A DNA stretch of 64,000 nt from Robertmurraya sp. FSL R5-0851 (GTDB taxonomy: Bacteria; Bacillota; Bacilli; Bacillales; Cytobacillaceae), in assembly GCF_038002965.1 (NCBI RefSeq), contig NZ_JBBOOE010000001.1:2833001-2897000 (forward strand), written 5' to 3'. The stretch's first letter is position 1, and every line of letters begins with the position of its first letter. This document shows, one piece after another, positions 27,241-36,814 of this stretch. The translations under genes and the position numbers were made by a program. The notes under the pieces are model-generated. The model worked only from the letters and a program-made list of their open reading frames with translations. It was not told where the DNA came from and did not search any database.

Positions 27241-27350
27241 AGAAAAAGAGACAGACATTCGCCTTCTCTCTGCCCAGACGACCGGCTTAACAGCGACGCA
27301 GCTCCCTTGTGGTTGCTTCCACATTCGTCGTCAGTTACTGCGATTTCAAA
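27241..27350 (-). promoter_or_regulatory. ZTP (pfl) riboswitch with terminator, upstream of folD
   Basis: The minus-strand leader contains the pfl hallmarks: GTAACTGACG at the 5' side, then GGGAGCTGCGTCGC, and the highly conserved 3' segment CCGGTCGTCTGGGCA (27271-27285). An overlapping AGAGA...TCTCT hairpin with a following T-run lies at 27241-27275. Binding of ZTP or ZMP is expected to prevent termination and switch on folD. Confidence 0.88.
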
Positions 27351-27372
27351 AAATCTTTGTTAATTCATGCTT

Positions 27373-27401
27373 ATTATATTCTTAAAACACATATATTTCA
27401 A
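27373..27401 (-). promoter_or_regulatory. Sigma-A promoter of folD
   Basis: TTGAAA (27396-27401), 17 bp, TATAAT (27373-27378) on the minus strand lies about 20 bases before the riboswitch. Confidence 0.85.
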
Positions 27402-27445
27402 CTAAATATTATTACAACGTTCGGATTTATCGAATCTTATATATA

Positions 27446-27471
27446 GAAAACGGACAACTATTGTTGTCCGT
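27446..27471 (-). terminator. Terminator of the candidate ncRNA
   Basis: ACGGACAACA and its complement TGTTGTCCGT are followed by TTTTC on the minus strand. Confidence 0.75.
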
Positions 27472-27824
27472 TATGAAAACTCTTTTAAGATATGATTGGC
27501 TGTAGTAATTTACCTAAAACAATGGAAGCCCTACCTCTCTTCCATCCTTACGGTTCCTAGACCGCGCCAGTGTGAATCAGGCCCTGTAATTCATCAGGGT
27601 ATGACACTCTTGTAAACTTAACTCTAAATCATTTGTTTGGAAATGAGTAAATAAAGTGTGAAAATACGAAAAAAAAGAAGGAATGTTGGGGAAACCGTCT
27701 AATGTAATTTTCTAATGGTATCATGGAATACCATTCTGAAGAGTATCAATTGTATTACAAACATTTTTCTTGTTGAAGTTTATTATTAATTGTATAAATA
27801 ACAATCCACCTCAAAAGAGCAACA
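27446..27824 (-). ncRNA. Candidate structured non-coding RNA between glpD and folD
   Basis: A transcript from the promoter at 27831-27859 to the terminator at 27446-27471 would be about 380 nt with no convincing reading frame. Its 3' half folds into a closed multibranch structure. P1 is ATGATT with AATCAT (27627-27632 / 27492-27497) and GTTTAC with GTAAAT (27612-27617 / 27508-27513). These enclose P2 (27569-27609, with an inner CCCTG/CAGGG stem), P3 (27551-27564) and P4 (27522-27545, ATGGAAG/CTTCCAT). A further inverted repeat AATGGTAT/ATACCATT lies near 27714-27735. I do not recognise it as RNase P, tmRNA, 6S, SRP or any riboswitch class I know. Confidence 0.5.
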
Positions 27825-27830
27825 GAATTC

Positions 27831-27859
27831 ATTTTATAACATTTTTTTACTTTTGTCAA
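27831..27859 (-). promoter_or_regulatory. Promoter of the candidate ncRNA
   Basis: TTGACA (27854-27859), 17 bp, TAAAAT (27831-27836). It begins directly at the T-run of the glpD terminator and points away from glpD. Confidence 0.65.
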
Positions 27860-27880
27860 AAAAACTCCCCATAAGGAGAG
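27860..27880 (-). terminator. glpD terminator
   Basis: CTCCTTATGGGGAG followed by TTTTTTT lies immediately after the glpD stop codon. Confidence 0.75.
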
Positions 27881-29560
27881 CTATGCTAACTTTACATTAT
27901 TTTGATCATCAATCGGAACAGATGCATATAACACTTCCATTTCCAGTTCATTCTGATACTTCTGTTTGGTTTCTTTGTTCCAATCAAATTCTTCTGCCAT
28001 AAAATCAATCACTTGGTTTTTATATGTTTTTACAGTAATTATGTCAAAAAGAAGGGTTCCAGTTCTCCGATTGAAGAAGTCAATGGGTGTATACGCCATT
28101 TCATGATCGATTGCGTATTTTAATTGTACAAATAAAGTTACAGGGATTTGATATTTTCTTGCTTCCTCCTTATTTTTTTGGATAATCTCCAGTAAGATAG
28201 GCACGTTGGAGCCATACATTTTAATCAATTTCGTTGCCTCTTCGGGTGATAATCCTACTTCAACTCCCTTTTTGACTTGATAAGAAATATACATATTAAA
28301 TCCTTTACTTCCCCCAACATCGCCTCCAGAAATAGGATAATCCTTTGTGCGACAACCTGAGAATTTCTCTCCTAATTCTTCCTTATATTTTTTCGCTAAT
28401 AAGTCAACCACTGTCTCTGCCATTTTTCTATAGCCTGTTAATTTTCCACCCGCGATTGTAATTAAACCTGATTTCGATTCCCAAATCTCGTCTTTTCTTG
28501 AAATTTCAGAAGGATTTTTTCCTTCCTCCCAAATTAATGGTCTAACTCCAGCCCAATTCGATTCAATATCTTCAGCAGTAATATGAACCGTTGGAAACAT
28601 ATAGTTGATACTAGAGATAATATAATCTCGGTCGCTCGCTGTCATCCTAGGTTCGGCAATGGACTCGTCATAGAAAGTATCTGTCGTACCTACATAAGTT
28701 TTGCCATTCCTTGGAATGGCGAAAACCATTCTACCGTCAGGTGTATCAAAGTAAATCGCCTGTTTGAGCGGAAACCTTTCTTGATTAATAACAATATGAA
28801 CACCTTTGGAAAGCTTTAGGACCTTCCCAGATTTAGATCGATCAAGTTCCCGAATACTATCTACCCATGGACCAGCTGCATTAATCACTTTCTTGGCCCG
28901 TATTTCATAGGATTCTCCGCTAATTAAATCACTTACCTTCGCACCGACAATTTTTCCATGCTCATAAAGTAGTTTTTCTACCTTTGTATAATTGATCGCA
29001 CATGCGCCCTTATCAACTGCTGCCTTCATTACTTCTATTGTGAGCCTTGCATCATCCGTACGATATTCAACGTAGTAACCACCACCCTTTAACCCCTCCT
29101 GCTTCACTAGCGGTTCCTTAGTAAGGGTCTCATTTGCAGAAAACATCACTCTTCTTTCTAACTTTTTAACTCCTGCTAAAAAGTCATAAACACGTAATCC
29201 TACTGAGGTACTAAACTTCCCAAATGTCCCTCCTTGGTGAAAAGGGAGCAGCATCCATTCTGGGGTAGTTACATGTGGACCATTCTCATAAACAATGGCT
29301 CTTTCCTTACCAACCTCCGCCACCATTTTCACATGAAATTGTTTTAAATAGCGCAATCCACCATGAACAAGCTTTGTTGATCGACTGGAAGTTCCAGCAG
29401 AAAAATCTTGCATATCTACAACTGCCGTTTTCATTCCACGAAGGGTGGCATCAAGCGCAATACCTGCACCAGTAATTCCACCGCCAATAACTAAGACATC
29501 ATAATGTTTTGTTGAAAGTTCACTTACTAGAGGTTTTCTTTGTTTATTTGAAAAACTCAT
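27881..29560 (-). CDS. glpD: Aerobic glycerol-3-phosphate dehydrogenase
   Basis: GlpD oxidises glycerol 3-phosphate to dihydroxyacetone phosphate at the membrane with FAD and passes electrons to menaquinone. It is a 559 aa protein with an N-terminal FAD-binding motif [15 protein letters not shown] and the conserved [19 protein letters not shown]-terminal cap domain follows. The gene is separate from glpFK and has its own GlpP-type leader and promoter. Confidence 0.97.
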   Translation of the reverse strand: MSFSNKQRKPLVSELSTKHYDVLVIGGGITGAGIALDATLRGMKTAVVDMQDFSAGTSSRSTKLVHGGLRYLKQFHVKMVAEVGKERAIVYENGPHVTTPEWMLLPFHQGGTFGKFSTSVGLRVYDFLAGVKKLERRVMFSANETLTKEPLVKQEGLKGGGYYVEYRTDDARLTIEVMKAAVDKGACAINYTKVEKLLYEHGKIVGAKVSDLISGESYEIRAKKVINAAGPWVDSIRELDRSKSGKVLKLSKGVHIVINQERFPLKQAIYFDTPDGRMVFAIPRNGKTYVGTTDTFYDESIAEPRMTASDRDYIISSINYMFPTVHITAEDIESNWAGVRPLIWEEGKNPSEISRKDEIWESKSGLITIAGGKLTGYRKMAETVVDLLAKKYKEELGEKFSGCRTKDYPISGGDVGGSKGFNMYISYQVKKGVEVGLSPEEATKLIKMYGSNVPILLEIIQKNKEEARKYQIPVTLFVQLKYAIDHEMAYTPIDFFNRRTGTLLFDIITVKTYKNQVIDFMAEEFDWNKETKQKYQNELEMEVLYASVPIDDQNNVKLA

Positions 29561-29589
29561 CCCTTTTCCCCCTATTTCTAATTAGAGTG

Positions 29590-29707
29590 AATAAAAAAGA
29601 CCACAAAATGCACTATCCATTAAGATAATGATTTTGTGGTCTCTCCAATTCTCCAACCTGAATTATTAACTTATCTTTATTATACCAAAATGACTGTCAC
29701 TGGTAAA
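29590..29707 (-). promoter_or_regulatory. glpD promoter and GlpP antitermination leader
   Basis: A promoter TTTACC (29702-29707), 17 bp, TATAAT (29679-29684) is followed by a leader ending in a hairpin AGACCACAAAAT ... ATTTTGTGGTCT with TTTTTT (about 29592-29643). The GGAGAGACCAC segment resembles the glpF leader. GlpP with glycerol 3-phosphate is expected to allow read-through. Confidence 0.8.
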
Positions 29708-29726
29708 CATTTAAACTATATTTATA

Positions 29727-31229
<1,503 letters not shown>

Positions 31230-31246
31230 CTAATAATAGATTAAAT

Positions 31247-32068
31247 TTATGCTGCTTGTGAGGCAGTCGTATTACTTGATTGTTTTTTACCAAAAACATA
31301 TGATAATGAAAGAACCACTATTGAAGCGCCTACTACCGGCCAAGTGTAGGAACCTGCTTCTCCTAGAAAGACTGTTTTGTAGAAAACTGCTCCTAATGCA
31401 CCACCAAGAATTGGGCCAACAACTGGAATCCAGGAATAGGCCCAGTTCGAACCACCCTTTCCTGGGATGGGAAGTAGAAAATGCGCAATTCTTGGACCTA
31501 GATCACGAGCGGGGTTAATCGCATACCCGGTAGTTCCTCCAAGTGACATACCAATAACCACAATTAAAAGCCCCACTGCAATCGGATTAAGTCCTTCTGT
31601 GAAATTATTTGCTCCGATAAATAATAATCCTAATACTAAAATAAAAGTACCGAACATCTCACTAAATACGTTTGAGAACGTATGTGGAATAGCAGGACCA
31701 GTTGCAAACACACCTAGCTTCGTGCCAGGGTCTTCTGTACCTTTCCAATGAGGAAAATAATGTAAAAATACTAAAGTAGCTCCTATTATAGCACCAAGCA
31801 ATTGAGCAATTATGTAACTCGGTACATCTGCCCAAGGAAAACTTCCATTCACCGCAAGCGCAACCGTTACAGCAGGATTTAAATGAGCCCCACTAATAGA
31901 GCCTACTGCAAAAACAGCCATTGTTACTGCTAAACCCCACGCTAGAGTAATCACAATCCAACCAGGATTGTTTGAGTAACTCCCCTTCAGAGAAGAACCC
32001 GCTCCAATTCCCGCTCCAAACACAATCAAAATCATGGTTCCAATCACTTCACCTAAAAACGGCGACAT
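31247..32068 (-). CDS. glpF: Glycerol uptake facilitator
   Basis: GlpF is an aquaglyceroporin that lets glycerol diffuse into the cell. It is 273 aa with six helices and the two half-helix NPA motifs, SGAHLNPAVT and GYAINPARDLGPR. The Asp after the second NPA (NPARD) marks the glycerol-conducting class. The start at 32068 lies 7 bases after AAGGGG; an ATG two codons earlier overlaps it. Confidence 0.96.
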   Translation of the reverse strand: MSPFLGEVIGTMILIVFGAGIGAGSSLKGSYSNNPGWIVITLAWGLAVTMAVFAVGSISGAHLNPAVTVALAVNGSFPWADVPSYIIAQLLGAIIGATLVFLHYFPHWKGTEDPGTKLGVFATGPAIPHTFSNVFSEMFGTFILVLGLLFIGANNFTEGLNPIAVGLLIVVIGMSLGGTTGYAINPARDLGPRIAHFLLPIPGKGGSNWAYSWIPVVGPILGGALGAVFYKTVFLGEAGSYTWPVVGASIVVLSLSYVFGKKQSSNTTASQAA

Positions 32069-32125
32069 ACACATACCCCTTTCTTATTTTAAAATTTCAA
32101 GCCATCACTTTGGAACATCAAAAAA

Positions 32126-32168
32126 AGACCCACGACAGAATACACCATTTAGGTAATCTGCGTGAGTC
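32126..32168 (-). promoter_or_regulatory. glpFK GlpP antitermination leader hairpin
   Basis: On the minus strand GAGACTCACGCAGATTACC pairs with GGTGTATTCTGTCGTGGGTCT, followed by TTTTTTT, between the promoter and glpF. GGAGAAGAGGAGACTC before it recalls the glpD leader. Confidence 0.78.
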
Positions 32169-32205
32169 TCCTCTTCTCCGTCACAAATGATTAACTTGTA
32201 TTTAC

Positions 32206-32234
32206 AGTATATTAATATTTGAAAACGCTGTCAA
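32206..32234 (-). promoter_or_regulatory. glpFK promoter with overlapping CcpA cre site
   Basis: TTGACA (32229-32234), 17 bp, TATACT (32206-32211). The sequence TGACAGCGTTTTCA (32220-32233) fits the relaxed cre pattern TGWNANCGNTNWCA at every defined base and overlaps the -35 box, so CcpA binding should block the promoter when glucose is present. Confidence 0.85.
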
Positions 32235-32274
32235 TAATTATATTAAAAATTTGCTATATTTTTAAGTTAGTAGA

Positions 32275-32817
32275 TTAAAATAAATCCCATAGTTCCTTTT
32301 TCGAAGTGGTTATAGACGTAGCCCCTGCCTTTAATGCATTATTAACTTCATCTCGCGTTCGAATTAGTCCTCCAGCAAAAATTGGGGTATCAAGTCTATT
32401 TTTCACTTCATTTATCATCCATGGCATAGCCCCAGGAAGTACTTCAATATAATCTGGTCTCGTTTTATTCACTAGCTTATAGCTCTTTTCTAGTGCATGG
32501 GAATCTATTAAAAAGATTCTTTGAACTGCGATTACCCCTTTTTGTTTTGCTTTTAATATGACACTTGATTTTGTAGAGATGATTCCATATGGCTTAATTT
32601 CCTGGCAAATATATTCGGTACCATAATCATCATTTTTCAGCCCATGAATCATATCAACATGGTAGATCATATCCTTCCCATGCGCCTTTGCTAATTGATT
32701 AATATTTTTCAACTGAGCGATATGCGTTTCAAGGAATACCCCTACTCGATACGGGCTTTTTAAAAACAACTCAAAATCCTTTAAATTTGATGATGCTGGT
32801 AATATTTTTTGATCCAT
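32275..32817 (-). CDS. glpP: Glycerol-3-phosphate-responsive antiterminator
   Basis: GlpP binds glycerol 3-phosphate and the glp leader RNAs to prevent termination and stabilise mRNA. It is a 180 aa TIM-barrel-like protein with conserved YHVDMIHGLKND, GIISTKSSVILKAK, DYIEVLPGAMPWMI and AGGLIRTRDEV. It lies upstream of glpFK in the same direction, as in B. subtilis, with its own ribosome site. Confidence 0.95.
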   Translation of the reverse strand: MDQKILPASSNLKDFELFLKSPYRVGVFLETHIAQLKNINQLAKAHGKDMIYHVDMIHGLKNDDYGTEYICQEIKPYGIISTKSSVILKAKQKGVIAVQRIFLIDSHALEKSYKLVNKTRPDYIEVLPGAMPWMINEVKNRLDTPIFAGGLIRTRDEVNNALKAGATSITTSKKELWDLF

Positions 32818-32898
32818 TCTCTCACATCCTTATCTATAATCTTATTTTGTATACAAATAATTCTCAAGGACTTTTTAAAGACTTGCATGAACTCAAAC

Positions 32899-32930
32899 AA
32901 AAAAGTCAACCCTAAATGGTTGACTTTTTT
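32899..32930 (-). terminator. Terminator after ku
   Basis: AAAAAAGTCAACC and GGTTGACTTTTTT form a perfect stem just after the ku stop codon. Confidence 0.85.
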
Positions 32931-32931
32931 C

Positions 32932-33771
32932 TTAAGCCTGCTTTTTTGTTTTGACTGTTGTTCGTTTTTTCTTTGGAGCTTCTGTCGATGTTTGTTTCGG
33001 CTTTGTTTTATCAATTGATGCTTGTAGTGCAGCCATTAAATCTGTGACATTGGATTTTTGTTCTTTTTCAACTGGCGTAACTATTTCTTTACCAGAACGC
33101 TTAGATTCAATCAATTCAATTAAAGCGTTTCGATAATCATCCGTGTATTTTTCCGGATTAAATGTTGTGGTTAATTGATCAATCAACATGATCGCGGTAT
33201 CAAGTTCTTTTTCGGATACTTTGTCTTCTGCGGGAACATTAGGAACATCAGCAGCAGATCTTACCTCATCAGGAAAATGAATGGTTTCCATTACCAATGA
33301 GTTTTCAAACACTCGTATGACAGCCATTTGTTCTTTTGAACGAATGATTATTTTGGCTAGACCAACCTTTTCTGATTCTTGCAGCGCCTTTCTTAATAAG
33401 GAGTATGCTTTTCCACCCCCATCACTTGGGGACATGAAATAGCTTCGATCATAATAGATTGGATCAATTTCCTCCATTTTTACGAAATCTATAATCTCAA
33501 CTGCCTTTTCTTCATTTTCTTTTTTTAATTTATTCAAATCCTCGTCTTCAAGAATAACGAATTTCCCTTTTGTGTATTCATATGCTCGAACAATTTCCTC
33601 CTGCTTCACTTCTTCATCGCAAACAGGACAAGTTTTTTCATATTTTATCGGAGAGTGACATTTCTTGTGTAATGTCCGAAGCTTGATATCCTTATCTTCT
33701 GTTGCAGAATGAAGCTTGATTGGGATATTCACGAGTCCAAAGCTGATACTCCCTTTCCATATTGTATGCAT
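32932..33771 (-). CDS. ku: Non-homologous end-joining protein Ku
   Basis: Bacterial Ku binds DNA ends as a homodimer and recruits LigD. At 279 aa it has the family start MHTIWKGSISFGLVNIPIKLHSAT, a CxxC pair (CPVCDEE and the earlier KKCHSP), and a Lys-rich C-terminal tail (PKKKRTTVKTKKQA). It is divergent from ligD with about 130 bp between them. In B. subtilis the pair (ykoV/ykoU) repairs DNA in germinating spores. Confidence 0.96.
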   Translation of the reverse strand: MHTIWKGSISFGLVNIPIKLHSATEDKDIKLRTLHKKCHSPIKYEKTCPVCDEEVKQEEIVRAYEYTKGKFVILEDEDLNKLKKENEEKAVEIIDFVKMEEIDPIYYDRSYFMSPSDGGGKAYSLLRKALQESEKVGLAKIIIRSKEQMAVIRVFENSLVMETIHFPDEVRSAADVPNVPAEDKVSEKELDTAIMLIDQLTTTFNPEKYTDDYRNALIELIESKRSGKEIVTPVEKEQKSNVTDLMAALQASIDKTKPKQTSTEAPKKKRTTVKTKKQA

Positions 33772-33903
33772 GTGTATTCTCCATTCCTATTTTCCATTTT
33801 TATTATTTTTTGTTTAATAAAACACATTATCCTACTTACAATTTGGAAAAAGAGTAAGTATCTGATGATATTGGAAAACTAAAAAGTAAGGAGAGTGATT
33901 CGT

Positions 33904-35733
33904 TTGAAACCAATGCTACCAACTTTAACATTCGAAGTACCACAGGGTGATAATTGGAACTACGAAGTAAAATACGATGGCTTTCGTGCCCTTTTATTTT
34001 GGGACAAGGAAATAAAATTAATAAGTAGAAACGGAAACTCCTTACTCGAAATTTTTCCGGAAATAAAAATTTACCTAGAAAAAAATTATGAAGTGTTTAA
34101 AACATTCCTCCCCCTGGTGCTTGATGGGGAGTTAGTGGATCTTGAAAATGAATATAAAGCCGATTTTAGCAGTATTCAAGTTCGCGGCAGAATGCGCAGT
34201 AAAAAAAAAATACTCGAAAAAGCATTACATAATCCATGTCGTTTCCTTGTATTCGACTTATTATCGATTAACGGAAACTTATGCAGTGATAGGAAATATG
34301 TTGATCGTAAAAAATCACTTTTAAAGCTTTTTAAAGATTCTCAATTGCCCACAACTCCCAATCCTTTAAGTACAGATTTGATTCAGTTAATTCCCGCTTA
34401 TAAAGATTATCAAGCCGTTTGGGAACAAGTCGTTTTACATGATGGTGAAGGAATTGTGGCCAAACAAGATTCAAACCAGTGGGAGGAAGGCAAACGAACC
34501 ACTCTTTGGCTAAAATTTAAAAACTTTAAATATGTATCCTGCTTTGTAACCGCATACGAAAAATCAAATGGCTATTTTTATGTTGGCGTTTTTAGAGATA
34601 CCAAAATTTATCAAATTGGCCAATTTTTATTCGGCATCAAGCCTGAGGAAAAACAAGCACTATTCCAAATTATCAAGGATAATAAATCAAGTGAAGATGA
34701 CCGGTTCATCTACGTCCAACCTGCCATTTGTTTGGAAATCAAATACTTGGAATTATATGATGAGCAAATGCGGGAACCACATTTTGAACGATTCCGATTT
34801 GACCTTACACCTAAGGATTGTACATATGATAAATTTGTACACCAACAAAAAAACATGCCTAATGACATTGAAATTTCCCATCCGGACAAACCTTTATGGG
34901 AATCACCTTCTGTAAAAAAAATCGACTTTATTCATTATTTACAGGAAATTTCACCATACTTTTTACCATATTTACAAAACCGGTTACTAACGGTGATACG
35001 ATATCCGCACGGAATGTTCGGGGAAGCCTTTTATCAGAAAAACTGCCCTGAATATGCACCAGATTTTGTACAAACTTTCATGCATGAAGGAATAAACTAT
35101 ATTGTCTGTAATAATTTAAAAACCCTAATATGGTTAGGTAACCAGCTGGCATTTGAGTTCCATATTCCTTTTCAAACTCTATCAAGTAACGGACCAAGTG
35201 AAATTGTGTTAGATTTGGATCCTCCTTCTAACAAGGAGTTTAAACTAGCAATTAAAGCTGCTCAAATGATCAAAGAAGTCCTCGATCAATTAAATCTTAT
35301 TGGGTTTGTAAAAACATCAGGAAATAAAGGGCTACAGATTTATATCCCACTTCCTGAAAATGAATTTACTTACGAAGATACAAGGCTGTTTACTGAGTTC
35401 ATAGCAGAATATTTGATCTCGAAAGCACCTGATTCATTTACAATTGAGCGCTTAAAGAAAAACCGGCAAAATAAATTGTATATCGACTATATTCAACATG
35501 CAGAAGGGAAAACCATTATAGCACCTTATTCTGCTAGGGGAAATGACACGGCTGCTCTGGCCACTCCCTTATTTTGGGAAGAAGTAACTGACGAACTACG
35601 TATGGAGGATTTTACTATTTTAAACATGATGAAGCGTATAAACGAAAAGGGCAACCCTTTTCAATCCTATTTTGAGACGAAACAAAAACAAAACTTTTCA
35701 CCCATACTTGAGTTTTTAAAACAAAAAAAATAG
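33904..35733 (+). CDS. ligD: NHEJ DNA ligase-polymerase LigD
   Basis: LigD seals and fills DNA ends with Ku. It has an N-terminal ATP-dependent ligase (about residues 1-300; nucleotidyl Lys in EVKYDGFR near residue 24; later motifs LDGELVD and GEGIVAK) and a C-terminal primase-like polymerase domain (about 315-609; DLDPP carries metal ligands). There is no 3'-phosphoesterase domain, as in B. subtilis LigD (611 aa). I place the TTG start at 33904, 9 bases after GGAGA; a GTG three codons earlier overlaps that site. Confidence 0.94.
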   Translation: MKPMLPTLTFEVPQGDNWNYEVKYDGFRALLFWDKEIKLISRNGNSLLEIFPEIKIYLEKNYEVFKTFLPLVLDGELVDLENEYKADFSSIQVRGRMRSKKKILEKALHNPCRFLVFDLLSINGNLCSDRKYVDRKKSLLKLFKDSQLPTTPNPLSTDLIQLIPAYKDYQAVWEQVVLHDGEGIVAKQDSNQWEEGKRTTLWLKFKNFKYVSCFVTAYEKSNGYFYVGVFRDTKIYQIGQFLFGIKPEEKQALFQIIKDNKSSEDDRFIYVQPAICLEIKYLELYDEQMREPHFERFRFDLTPKDCTYDKFVHQQKNMPNDIEISHPDKPLWESPSVKKIDFIHYLQEISPYFLPYLQNRLLTVIRYPHGMFGEAFYQKNCPEYAPDFVQTFMHEGINYIVCNNLKTLIWLGNQLAFEFHIPFQTLSSNGPSEIVLDLDPPSNKEFKLAIKAAQMIKEVLDQLNLIGFVKTSGNKGLQIYIPLPENEFTYEDTRLFTEFIAEYLISKAPDSFTIERLKKNRQNKLYIDYIQHAEGKTIIAPYSARGNDTAALATPLFWEEVTDELRMEDFTILNMMKRINEKGNPFQSYFETKQKQNFSPILEFLKQKK

Positions 35734-35749
35734 CCGGGATAACCCGGCT
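35732..35749. terminator. Bidirectional intrinsic terminator
   Basis: AGCCGGG-ATAA-CCCGGCT with flanking A and T runs separates ligD and dapF. Confidence 0.8.
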
Positions 35750-35753
35750 TTCC

Positions 35754-36728
35754 TTACATCCATTCATTTAACACTTGTTTTGAATGTTCTTCCAAGCTCT
35801 TATATTGACTAATTTCTTTTGTAATTTCTTCCTTTTTCAAATAAGAAAAAACTTGTTGTTCCAACTGAATTTCTATCTGGAAACGATGCGTAAAGGTTGC
35901 ATTTCCGATTAAATCAATTTTGAAGGAATTATCAACTTTATGTGCGACACAGCGTACCTTGCCACCTGGATTATACACATCAACCGGTTGTTCAAACTCA
36001 TTTAGGCCAAGTAAACAAGAAACAAGTGTAGAAGCGGACATTGCTGTTCCGCAAGCATTCGTAAAGCCAACGCCTCTTTCAAATGTACGCACAAAGATAC
36101 TTCCTTTCTGAAGTGGCTTTACGAAACTCACGTTTACTCCATCTGGAAATAACTTGTTTGGACTATTTACCTTTTCACTCAATTCTTTTTGTACATTTGA
36201 TTGTATTTGATCTTTTGTCACTATTCCAATCAGATGAGGGTTAGGTACTGCTACAGCAGTGAACTTAATTTCTGAAAGCTCTTGTATGGGTTCATCTATT
36301 AATGTTTGTTGATTTAAAGTTAATGGAAGATCATTAAGTTCAAAAGAAACAGGAGAGATTTCTACCTGATAAGTTGGGATTTCTCCAAGAATGCTTTCGC
36401 GCTCATTCACTACCAAATTTGCTTTCATCGTTTCTACGACCGCACTTTGGATGGAAAGTTTTTCACAAACATAACGGGCCACACAGCGTAATCCATTTCC
36501 ACACATTGACGCCTCAGATCCATCTGCATTAAATACTCTCATTTTGGCATCAAAATTCTCACTGCCTAGTACGAATAAAATCCCATCAGCACCTACGCCA
36601 TTTTCTCTATTACAAAGAAGTAGCGCAATCTCGGAACGCTGTTGCTCAGTAAATAAAGGTTTTGTCATTTCATCAATGATGAGGAAGTCATTATTTGACC
36701 CATGACATTTTAAAATTTCTAAAATCAC
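35754..36728 (-). CDS. dapF: Diaminopimelate epimerase
   Basis: DapF converts LL- to meso-diaminopimelate for cell wall and lysine synthesis. Both active-site cysteines are present, in MCGNGLRCVARY and in GFTNACGTAMSAS, with the GNATF strand near the C-terminus of the core. The protein is 324 aa, about 40 residues longer than usual, because of a charged helical C-terminal tail. A GTG start at 36728, 7 bases after GGAGG, is chosen over an ATG 24 bases upstream. Confidence 0.93.
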   Translation of the reverse strand: MILEILKCHGSNNDFLIIDEMTKPLFTEQQRSEIALLLCNRENGVGADGILFVLGSENFDAKMRVFNADGSEASMCGNGLRCVARYVCEKLSIQSAVVETMKANLVVNERESILGEIPTYQVEISPVSFELNDLPLTLNQQTLIDEPIQELSEIKFTAVAVPNPHLIGIVTKDQIQSNVQKELSEKVNSPNKLFPDGVNVSFVKPLQKGSIFVRTFERGVGFTNACGTAMSASTLVSCLLGLNEFEQPVDVYNPGGKVRCVAHKVDNSFKIDLIGNATFTHRFQIEIQLEQQVFSYLKKEEITKEISQYKSLEEHSKQVLNEWM

Positions 36729-36814
36729 ATTTAAACCTCCGTAAACATACATATTAATAATCTACATTTCCTCTATTGTACAATAAAGTACTTAAGTAGA
36801 ACATGATTTGTATT

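Noticed and set aside
27590..27606. Hammerhead ribozyme core, from CTGATGA on the minus strand
   Set aside because: The CTG is part of a stable CCCTG/CAGGG stem and no GAAA core strand follows.
27740..27835. Leaderless 25-codon ORF at the start of the candidate ncRNA
   Set aside because: It has no ribosome binding site, no recognisable motif and ends after 25 codons; the RNA structure downstream is a better explanation.
33772..33903. Sigma-G promoters for ku and ligD
   Set aside because: Only partial matches to the -10 or -35 boxes were found, none with correct spacing.
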